DNA of 7,538 nt from an uncultured Opitutia bacterium. Its GTDB lineage: Bacteria; Verrucomicrobiota; Verrucomicrobiia; Opitutales; UBA953. Shown one piece after another: positions 1 through 5,527 of the stretch. Under the pieces are notes generated by a model that was not told the origin of the DNA, made no database searches, and saw only the letters and a program-made list of their open reading frames with translations. The DNA lies in the NCBI GenBank assembly GCA_903910245.1, contig CAIVYX010000225.1:1-7538 (forward strand), read 5' to 3'. The position numbers were made by a program, and so were the translations under genes. Positions within the stretch are counted from its first letter, which is position 1; every line of letters starts with the position of its first letter.

Positions 1-706
1 CGTGATCGTCCTTCGCGACGGCGTGGTAGAAGTCCATCGCGGTCTGGGGGATGAAGTTGAACACGGCAGACGAGTAGACCGGCACGCCCATGGCCTTGTA
101 GGCGGCGGCGTAGACTTCCGCGGTGGGGAGGCCACCGAGGTAGCTGAAGCGGTCGCCCATGCGACGGCGGACGGAGACCATGAGCTCGATGTCACCGAAG
201 CCGTCCTTGTAGCCGATGAGGTTCGGGTTGTTCGCCGCGAGCTTCTCGAGGTGGTGCGGCAGGAGGCGGCAGACGTTACGGTTGTAGACGACGACGCCGA
301 TCTTGACCGACTTGCAGACCTGATCGACATGCTCGGCGACGCCGTCCTGGTTGGTCTCAGTCAGGTAGTGTGGAAGGAGTAGGATGCCTTTGGCGCCGAG
401 GCGTTCGGCTTCCTGCGCATACTGAATCGCCACGCGGGTCGGACCGCCGGCACCGGCGAGGATCGGGACGAGGCCGTCGCAGGTGTCGACCGCGGTCTTG
501 ATGGCCGACGAATATTCCTTGGGCTCGAGGGAGAAGAATTCGCCCGTGCCGCCAGCAGCGAAAAGCGCGGTGGCACCGTAAGGAGCCAGCCACTGGAGGC
601 GCTTGGCGTAGCTCGGCGCGTCGAAGTCACCGTTGGCCTTAAAGTCGGTGATCGGGAAGGAGAGTAGTCCGGAGGAGAGGACCTTCTGGAGTTCGAGAGG
701 GGACAT
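1..706 (-). CDS. kdgD: 5-dehydro-4-deoxyglucarate dehydratase, C-terminus cut by window edge
   Basis: Cytoplasmic class I aldolase-fold enzyme (DHDPS/NAL superfamily). It dehydrates and decarboxylates 5-dehydro-4-deoxy-D-glucarate to 2,5-dioxopentanoate (alpha-ketoglutaric semialdehyde) in glucarate/galactarate breakdown. I translated 235 residues from the ATG at 704-706; the family is about 300 residues long, so roughly the last fifth is missing. Visible landmarks are FPITDF near residue 17, the substrate-carboxylate loop GGTGEFFSL at 52-60, the catalytic Tyr141 in VVVYNRN, and the Schiff-base Lys167 in IGYKDGFGD. The AAGGTGEFFSL form is characteristic of KdgD rather than DapA, which has GTTGE. 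The gene lies 56 bp downstream of the semialdehyde dehydrogenase that would use its product, so the two are probably one leftward operon. No Shine-Dalgarno precedes the ATG. The less likely alternatives are other DHDPS-family lyases, such as the hydroxyproline-pathway deaminase. Confidence 0.9.
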   Translation of the reverse strand, partial: MSPLELQKVLSSGLLSFPITDFKANGDFDAPSYAKRLQWLAPYGATALFAAGGTGEFFSLEPKEYSSAIKTAVDTCDGLVPILAGAGGPTRVAIQYAQEAERLGAKGILLLPHYLTETNQDGVAEHVDQVCKSVKIGVVVYNRNVCRLLPHHLEKLAANNPNLIGYKDGFGDIELMVSVRRRMGDRFSYLGGLPTAEVYAAAYKAMGVPVYSSAVFNFIPQTAMDFYHAVAKDDH

Positions 707-762
707 GAATGGAAGCGGTAAGCGGTAAGCGGTTGGCGGCTAGGACGTGGTTGGCGGTTAGG
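707..762 (-). repeat. Short direct repeats between KGSADH and kdgD
   Basis: This 56-bp spacer is almost entirely repetitive. On the + strand AGCGGTA occurs at 714-720 and 721-727, followed by AGCGGTT at 728-734. A second imperfect direct repeat, GGTTGGCGGCTAGG at 731-744 and GGTTGGCGGTTAGG at 749-762, is spaced 18 bp start to start and abuts the dehydrogenase stop codon. The repeats take the place where a kdgD ribosome-binding site would be expected. They could be a regulator's half-sites, an RNA element or simple slippage products; the sequence alone does not decide. Confidence 0.6.
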
Positions 763-2352
763 TCAAAGAGCCGCGTTGGAGCGGGTGCCGTTGACGAGGC
801 GGGAGAGGCCGAGGGGGTTGGCATTCTGCAGTTCGGCGGGCAGGGCGGCATTCGGATAGTTCTGGAAGCAGACCAGGCGTGTAAAGCGGTAGATGGCGTT
901 CGAGCCGACTGAGGTGGTGCGGCCATCGGACAGCGACGGATAAGGTCCGCCGTGCACGATGGCATGCGAGACTTCTACGCCGGTGGGGAAGCCATTCACC
1001 ACCACGCGGCCGGCAACGGCCTCAAGTCGGGCGATCAGCGCGGACCGCTGGGCGAGCTCGGCGTCGGTGCCGTGTACCGTCGCGGTCAGGTTGCCGTGCA
1101 GGGCGCCAAGGACGGCGTCGACTTCGCGTTGATCGGCGCACCAGATGACAAGCGAACTCGGACCGAAGATCTCTTCCTGGAGCGAGCCGTCGGCGACGAA
1201 GGTCTTGGCATCGGTCGCGAAGAGCGTGGCGACGGCACGATTGGGCTGTCCGCTGGACTTGCCTTGGGCGAGGAGCTTGACGCCGGCCTGGGCGGCGCGG
1301 GCGGTCAGGCCCTTCTGGTAGGCCTGATGGATGCCGGCGGTGAGCATCACGCCGTCGGCGCAATCGGTAAAGAGGGCGGAGAGCTTGTTGATGAACGATT
1401 CCGCGGCGGCGGAGCGCGTCAGGACAATCAAGCCGGGCTGGGTGCAGAACTGGCCGACACCGAGCGTGCACGAGCCGAGTAGGCCGGTGGCGATGGCTTC
1501 GCCGCGTGAGGACAGGGCTCCTTCAAGTAGCACGACGGGATTGACGCTGCTCATCTCGGCGTAGACCGGAATCGGCGTCGAACGGGCGGCGGCGGTGTCC
1601 ATGAGCGCACGGCCGCCGATACGGGAACCGGTGAAGCCGATGGCGCGGAGTGCCGGGTGCTTGGCGACCTGCTGGCCGATGACGCGTCCTTCGCCCATGA
1701 GGAGCGAGAAGGTGCCTTCGGGCAAGTGGTTCGCTTTGACGGCTTCAATAATCAGTCCGCCCATGATCTCGGCGGTGCCGATATGAGCATGGTGGGCCAT
1801 CACGATAACCGGGCAGCCCGCGGCGAAGGCCGACGCGGTGTCGCCGCCCGCGACGGAGTAAGCGAAGGGGAAGTTGCTCGCGCAGAAGACGGCGACGGGG
1901 CCGATCGGACGGAGCAGGGAGCGGTGGTCGGGCTTGGGCAGAGGCTTGCGATCCGGATTCGCAGTTTCAATGCGTGCGTCGAGCCAATCGCCTTTTTCGA
2001 CGAGGTCGGCGAAGAGACGCAGCTGGCCCATCGTGCGGCCGATTTCACCTTGGCAACGGGCTTCGGGCAGGCCGGTTTCCTGGGTGGCGCGGGCGACGAG
2101 AGACGGAGTCGCGGCTTCGATGCGGGTGGCGATGTCCCGCAGGAAGGCGGCCTTCTGTTTGCTGGAAAGCGCAGCGAGGGCCGGGGTGGCCTGATCGGCC
2201 AGGGTGCAGGCCTTGTCGGCTTCGGCGGCCGTGGCCGGGAAGAAGTCCGGCTCAAGGGCGGTCGCCGTGGTAGGATTAATCGCTCGGTAGGGGGCGGCGG
2301 TGGACTGACCGCGCGCGAAACCGATGAAAGAGTGGCCGAGGAGGGACGACAT
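763..2352 (-). CDS. Alpha-ketoglutaric semialdehyde (2,5-dioxovalerate) dehydrogenase, ALDH family
   Basis: Cytoplasmic NAD(P)+-dependent aldehyde dehydrogenase that would oxidise the KdgD product, alpha-ketoglutaric semialdehyde, to 2-oxoglutarate. The 529-residue length matches the KGSADH subfamily. Visible catalytic residues are Asn160 in CASNFPFAYSVAGGDTASA, the GFTGS turn at 239-243, the general base Glu266 in YAEMSSVNPV, and nucleophile Cys303 in GQFCTQPG. EEIFGP follows at 393-398. The C-terminal blocks PTGVEVSHAIVHGGPYP (456-472) and CFQNYPNAALPAELQNANP (495-513) are diagnostic of KGSADH. One oddity is that the usual VKAHPAHPG-type coenzyme segment reads VMAHHAHIG at 184-192, so the conserved Lys is Met185. 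I chose the ATG at 2350-2352. The frame stays open upstream to 2673, but that extension is proline-rich, has no ALDH similarity and overlaps the sulfatase. The gene is first of the leftward kdgD pair and divergent from the sulfatase. Confidence 0.9.
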   Translation of the reverse strand: MSSLLGHSFIGFARGQSTAAPYRAINPTTATALEPDFFPATAAEADKACTLADQATPALAALSSKQKAAFLRDIATRIEAATPSLVARATQETGLPEARCQGEIGRTMGQLRLFADLVEKGDWLDARIETANPDRKPLPKPDHRSLLRPIGPVAVFCASNFPFAYSVAGGDTASAFAAGCPVIVMAHHAHIGTAEIMGGLIIEAVKANHLPEGTFSLLMGEGRVIGQQVAKHPALRAIGFTGSRIGGRALMDTAAARSTPIPVYAEMSSVNPVVLLEGALSSRGEAIATGLLGSCTLGVGQFCTQPGLIVLTRSAAAESFINKLSALFTDCADGVMLTAGIHQAYQKGLTARAAQAGVKLLAQGKSSGQPNRAVATLFATDAKTFVADGSLQEEIFGPSSLVIWCADQREVDAVLGALHGNLTATVHGTDAELAQRSALIARLEAVAGRVVVNGFPTGVEVSHAIVHGGPYPSLSDGRTTSVGSNAIYRFTRLVCFQNYPNAALPAELQNANPLGLSRLVNGTRSNAAL

Positions 2353-2461
2353 GGAGAGAGGGGGTAGGGTTAGGGGGAGCCGGCTCCGGAGGCAAACAAG
2401 ATAGCCCGAGGGTTCGGGTTGCGGGCGGTGGAAACCGGGCAAGGATGCTTGGACCCCTGCC
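2353..2461. promoter_or_regulatory. Divergent intergenic region with a 12-bp palindrome
   Basis: This 109-bp spacer separates the start codons of the leftward dehydrogenase operon and the rightward sulfatase, so it must hold both promoters. It contains a perfect 12-bp palindrome, GGAGCCGGCTCC, at 2376-2387. A small hairpin, CCCGA (2405-2409) and TCGGG (2414-2418), is also present. The stretch 2361-2377 is G-rich on the + strand. I see no convincing -35/-10 pair and no Shine-Dalgarno for either gene. The palindrome could be an operator shared by both genes, but in GC-rich DNA a short GC palindrome is weak evidence. Confidence 0.35.
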
Positions 2462-4003
2462 ATGCGCTTACTCGTTCTTTCCGGACTAATGCTTTCGCTG
2501 ATGCTAACTGCCGTCGACCGTCCGAACATCATCGTGATCCTGGCCGACGACCAAGGCTTTGGGGATTTCGCCGCGAACAACCCACAGAGCAAGATTGCGA
2601 CACCAAATCTGGATGCCTTGGCCAAGGGCGGCCTCCGCTTTACCGACGGACATACCTCTTCAGGCGTCTGCACACCGACCCGCTACAGCCTGCTGACCGG
2701 TCGCTACCATTGGCGTTCGCGCCTGCAGTCCGGAGTCCTCGGTGGCTTCTCGCCTCCGCTCATCTCCAAGGATCGGCTGACCGTCGCCGGCCTGCTCAAG
2801 CAGCAAGGCTACGCAACGGGCTGTTTCGGTAAGTGGCACCTCGGCATGAGCTTCCCGATTGCGGGAGGCGGTTTTGCGGATGATGGCGGCGAGTACTCCA
2901 AGAATCCCAAGAACGTTGGGATGATTGATTTCGCCGGCGACATCCTCGGCGGCCCGGTCGACCATGGGTTCGACACGTTCTATGGCATCAGCGCGTCGCT
3001 CGACATGCCTCCATTCGTCTGGATCAAGGATCGCCGGATGACCGAGATTCCCAGCGCGACCAAGACCTGGCTGCGGACTGGTCCGGCTGGGCCGAAGTTC
3101 GAGGCGATCGACGTGCTGCCCTCCGTCATCGATCACACCATCGCCTTCATCGAGGCTCAAAAGAAGGCCGACCCGGCCAAGCCGTTCTTCGCCTATGTGC
3201 CGCTGAACGCGCCGCACACTCCGATCGTCCCGACCAAGGACTTTCAGGGCACGAGCGGCATCAGTCCGTACGCCGACTTCGTAAAGCAGGTCGACCATGA
3301 CGTCGGCCGCCTGCTGGCTTCGTTGGAAAAGCAGGGCCTGACTGAAAATACCCTCGTGATTTTCACCTCGGACAATGGCTGCTCGACGGCGGCCAATATC
3401 CCAGAACTTCAGAAGGCCGGGCATGAGCCTAGCTACATCTACCGCGGCAATAAGGCTGACCTTTACGAAGGCGGTCATCGCGTCCCGTTTGTCGTCCGCT
3501 GGCCCGCCAAGGTGAAGCCGGGCATCTCGCCGGCCCTTGTCGGCCAGATCGATTTCCTCGCGACTTTCGCCGAACTTACCGGTGCGAGCGTTCCGGTTGC
3601 GATGGCCGAGGACAGCGTGAGCTTCTTGCCGGTCTTGCGTGGTGATAAGCCAGAGGTCCGTCAGGGTATCGTTAGCCAGTCGATCAACGGCAGTTTTGCG
3701 ATTCGCGCCGGCCAGTGGAAGCTTTGCCTGAGCGCTGGTTCCGGCGGTTGGAGTTCACCGAAGCCGGGTGCCGAAGAGGCGGGCTTGCCGCCGGTACAGC
3801 TATTCGATCTTTCTAAAGATCCCGGCGAACGGAATAATCTCCAGGCCGAATTCCCCGAGCGCGTGGCCGCTATGAGGAACGAACTCGAGAAGATTATCGC
3901 TCGCGGTCGCAGTACTCCCGGCGACGACCTCGCGAACGATGTCGCCGTACAGCTGATCAAGAAAAGCCCCGCCGGTAAGGCCAAGGCCAAGGTCAAGAAG
4001 TGA
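2462..4003 (+). CDS. Exported sulfatase of the arylsulfatase A-like (S1) family
   Basis: Hydrolyses sulfate esters, most likely on a sulfated polysaccharide or its oligosaccharides, in the periplasm or outside the cell. The 513-residue protein starts with a signal peptide (MRLLVLSGLMLSLMLTA, probable cleavage after residue 17). The Ca-binding Asp pair is D29-D30 in ILADDQGFGD. The formylglycine signature C-x-P-x-R is C70-T-P-T-R74 in SSGVCTPTRYSLLTGRY, so Cys70 must be oxidised by a formylglycine-generating enzyme that is not encoded here. Other active-site blocks are GKWHLG (K124, H126), NAPHTP (H252), FTSDNG (D304, N305) and RGNKADLYEGGHRVP (K331). All expected residues are present, so it should be active. 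It ends in a Lys-rich tail, KAKAKVKK. The substrate subfamily cannot be read from the sequence by eye. The start fits the signal peptide, though no Shine-Dalgarno is visible. The gene is divergent from the aldarate pair and convergent, with no gap, on the acidic protein gene. Confidence 0.93.
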   Translation: MRLLVLSGLMLSLMLTAVDRPNIIVILADDQGFGDFAANNPQSKIATPNLDALAKGGLRFTDGHTSSGVCTPTRYSLLTGRYHWRSRLQSGVLGGFSPPLISKDRLTVAGLLKQQGYATGCFGKWHLGMSFPIAGGGFADDGGEYSKNPKNVGMIDFAGDILGGPVDHGFDTFYGISASLDMPPFVWIKDRRMTEIPSATKTWLRTGPAGPKFEAIDVLPSVIDHTIAFIEAQKKADPAKPFFAYVPLNAPHTPIVPTKDFQGTSGISPYADFVKQVDHDVGRLLASLEKQGLTENTLVIFTSDNGCSTAANIPELQKAGHEPSYIYRGNKADLYEGGHRVPFVVRWPAKVKPGISPALVGQIDFLATFAELTGASVPVAMAEDSVSFLPVLRGDKPEVRQGIVSQSINGSFAIRAGQWKLCLSAGSGGWSSPKPGAEEAGLPPVQLFDLSKDPGERNNLQAEFPERVAAMRNELEKIIARGRSTPGDDLANDVAVQLIKKSPAGKAKAKVKK

Positions 4004-4465
4004 TTAGTCGGCCAGCTGCGCGAGTAGCTTGAGCGTCTCGACTGGCGACTTATGCGTCGAAGCGGCGTTGTGCAAGCCGAGGGGGAGCATCTCGATTGCA
4101 ATGGACTTCAGTTCTTCCAGTCGGGCGCAGAGTTTGTCGAGGCAGGCATCGGCTTCCTTTTCGTCGACCCAAACGTCGTAGATGGTCACCATCTCGCCAG
4201 GCTTATCGCCGTCGATCTCGCCTTCGCCGACCTCGTAGTCGCAGTCGAGGAGTTCGTCCCAGAAGTTGGCGTCGAGGTCGAGGGCGTCCTCTAGTTCGTA
4301 GAGGCGGATACCGCTCATCCATTCGTTGAGGAGGGTGAAAGCCTCGCGGTGCGCGGGGAGGACTTCGGTGAAGGTGTCCCGGATGCCGACCGCAATGAGC
4401 GTGAGGCCGTCGACGGTGTCGCCCAGCTGCGGGCCGTCGAAGGGAGGAGTCGGTTCAGTGGACAT
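4004..4465 (-). CDS. Small, strongly acidic protein of unknown function
   Basis: A 153-residue protein that I do not recognise. It has no signal peptide or membrane segment and is probably cytoplasmic. It is very acidic: 33 Asp+Glu (about 22%) against 10 Lys+Arg. The acidic residues cluster at 57-110 (YELEDALDLDANFWDELLDCDYE, then EVGEGEIDGDKPGE). The C-terminal third (about 101-128 and 140-153) looks helical and amphipathic. The ATG at 4463-4465 is supported by the following 462-bp open frame and by the TIM-barrel gene lying 56 bp upstream on the same strand, but no Shine-Dalgarno is visible. Its TAA stop at 4004-4006 directly abuts the sulfatase TGA at 4001-4003. It may be co-transcribed with the TIM-barrel gene. 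An adaptor, inhibitor or metal-binding role would be guesswork. Confidence 0.7.
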   Translation of the reverse strand: MSTEPTPPFDGPQLGDTVDGLTLIAVGIRDTFTEVLPAHREAFTLLNEWMSGIRLYELEDALDLDANFWDELLDCDYEVGEGEIDGDKPGEMVTIYDVWVDEKEADACLDKLCARLEELKSIAIEMLPLGLHNAASTHKSPVETLKLLAQLAD

Positions 4466-4521
4466 GCGGAAAAGGGATGAGGAGCGTTGCGAGAATCGCC
4501 AGCCAAATAGTCGTAAGGGGC
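4466..4521 (-). other. Short spacer between TIM-barrel gene and acidic-protein gene
   Basis: A 56-bp gap between two leftward genes. I see no terminator hairpin, clear promoter or Shine-Dalgarno in it. This is compatible with read-through from the TIM-barrel gene into the acidic-protein gene, though the sequence does not prove an operon. Confidence 0.4.
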
Positions 4522-5397
4522 CTACGCAGTCAGCCCGCCCTGAATCTCGCCGAGTAGTTTTTCGAGGCCTTGGCCGTAGCGTATGTAGGAATTGAAACGT
4601 TCTTGTGGCGAAGCCTTGGTGCCTTCGCCGAGGTGGACGATGCTGGCCACGTGCGGCTCGATGGAGACGCCGGCTTTATAGCCGTTACGGATGAGGTCGG
4701 TAAGGATTTCGCGGACGAGTGCGTCGCCTTCGCCGGCATAGGTGAACGCGCTGCTCTTGCCTCCGGCGGGGTTACGTCGGCAGTCCTTGATGTGGACGTA
4801 TTCCACGTAGGGTAGGATCTCGCGGTAGAAGGGCATCGTCTCCTGGCCGTAGGACACCGTGTTGCCGATATCGAAGAGGTAACGGACGCTCGGTTGGTCG
4901 ACGCTTTCGATAAACTGACGGGCGTGCAGGCCCGAGAGGCCGCCCCAGCCTTCGCAGTTTTCGTGGAGCAGCATGATGCCGCCGTCGGCGGCGAGCTTCG
5001 CCATCTCCTTGTAACGGCGGACGCCTTCGTCGCGCCAGATGTCTTCGGTGACGTCGCCGCGGACCCAGCTCATCGTGCGGACGAACTTGGTGCGGGTGCG
5101 CTGCATGCGCGGGATGAGTACCTTGAGGTCGGCGAGGTCGGTGGCGAAGTTTCCGGTGATGGGTCGGCTCCAGTTGCCGATAGCTGAGGCGTAGCTGCTG
5201 ACGCTCATGCCGGCGGATTCGATCTTCTCGATAGACTGCTTGAACTCATCGTCGCTCACGGCCGGGCCAGAGAACTGCTTGCCGTTGAGCAGGCGGAGCT
5301 CGAGGGCCTTCCAGCCGAGGGCCTGATGCGCGGCAATCTGTCCGTCGATGTCGTCGGCGGCTTCGTCGGCGAGGCCGGAGAGGGGGAAGGGGGCCAT
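4522..5397 (-). CDS. Sugar phosphate isomerase/epimerase-like TIM-barrel protein
   Basis: A 291-residue protein of the xylose isomerase-like TIM-barrel (AP endonuclease 2) superfamily. Members isomerise or epimerise sugars and sugar acids using a divalent metal. The expected metal-ligand pattern is visible: Glu146 in LLHENCEGWGG, Asp176 in LFDIGNT, His202 in YVHIKDC, and Glu247 in VSIEPH. Other barrel strands are ALELRLLNG near 31-39 and VSSYASAIGNW near 66-76. There is no signal peptide, so it is probably cytoplasmic. The ATG at 5395-5397 is preferred. The frame is open to 5607, but that stretch contains the 12-bp tandem repeat and would overlap the divergent esterase gene, and the family homology (PLSGLADEA...) begins right after Met1. 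Its substrate is unknown; a role in processing sugar or uronate intermediates of the neighbouring enzymes is inferred from context only. Confidence 0.85.
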   Translation of the reverse strand: MAPFPLSGLADEAADDIDGQIAAHQALGWKALELRLLNGKQFSGPAVSDDEFKQSIEKIESAGMSVSSYASAIGNWSRPITGNFATDLADLKVLIPRMQRTRTKFVRTMSWVRGDVTEDIWRDEGVRRYKEMAKLAADGGIMLLHENCEGWGGLSGLHARQFIESVDQPSVRYLFDIGNTVSYGQETMPFYREILPYVEYVHIKDCRRNPAGGKSSAFTYAGEGDALVREILTDLIRNGYKAGVSIEPHVASIVHLGEGTKASPQERFNSYIRYGQGLEKLLGEIQGGLTA

Positions 5398-5527
5398 GGC
5401 GTAAGAAAGGAGGACTGAATTGATGTCTGAAAGGAGGGCTGAATCGAGGACTGAATTGAAAGGGTAATTCAGGCAGGTTGGAGGGGATGGGCTTGCGGGG
5501 GAGCGGAGATGGGCGGATAAGTTCGTT
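5398..5527. promoter_or_regulatory. Divergent intergenic region holding a 12-bp tandem repeat
   Basis: This 130-bp region separates the start codons of the TIM-barrel gene (leftward) and the esterase-peptidase gene (rightward), so it should contain both promoters. About half of it (5409-5468) is the degenerate tandem repeat listed separately. The rest (5469-5527) is G-rich with no obvious -35/-10 pair. The nearest purine-rich stretch to the esterase ATG is around 5495-5508, too far away to be a good ribosome-binding site. A 14-codon ORF with a perfect AGGAGG (5423-5467, + strand) lies inside the repeat and is discussed under findings. Confidence 0.5.
5409..5468. repeat. Degenerate 12-bp tandem repeat, about five units
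   Basis: Read on the + strand in steps of 12: GGAGGACTGAAT (5409-5420), TGATGTCTGAAA (5421-5432), GGAGGGCTGAAT (5433-5444), CGAGGACTGAAT (5445-5456), and a decayed TGAAAGGGTAAT (5457-5468). Units 1, 3 and 4 differ from one another at only one or two positions. Because 12 is a multiple of 3, the array also appears as a four-residue period (NSVL, DSAL, LSDI, NSVL) in the untranslated upstream extension of the TIM-barrel frame. It starts 12 bp upstream of that gene's ATG, so it is inside or next to its leader. Confidence 0.8.

Noticed and set aside
1657..2367. 236-residue rightward open frame opposite the aldehyde dehydrogenase
   Set aside because: Its composition is Gly/Arg/Glu-rich with low complexity and no motif, and the opposite strand encodes an intact KGSADH.
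2361..2377. Telomere-like GGGGTAGGGTTAGGGGG run
   Set aside because: It is a short G-rich stretch in a GC-rich spacer with no repeated array; a G-quadruplex is conceivable but there is nothing more to support it.
2353..2673. N-terminal extension of the aldehyde dehydrogenase to an upstream ATG
   Set aside because: The extra 107 residues are proline- and serine-rich, unlike any ALDH N-terminus, and would overlap the sulfatase start. The ATG at 2352 gives the family's usual length.
2660..3478. 272-residue leftward open frame opposite the sulfatase
   Set aside because: It lies entirely within the sulfatase active-site region on the other strand and has no recognisable family features.
3976..4000. 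AAGGCC-type short repeats at the sulfatase 3' end
   Set aside because: They are explained by the Lys/Ala-rich tail KAKAKVKK of the protein.
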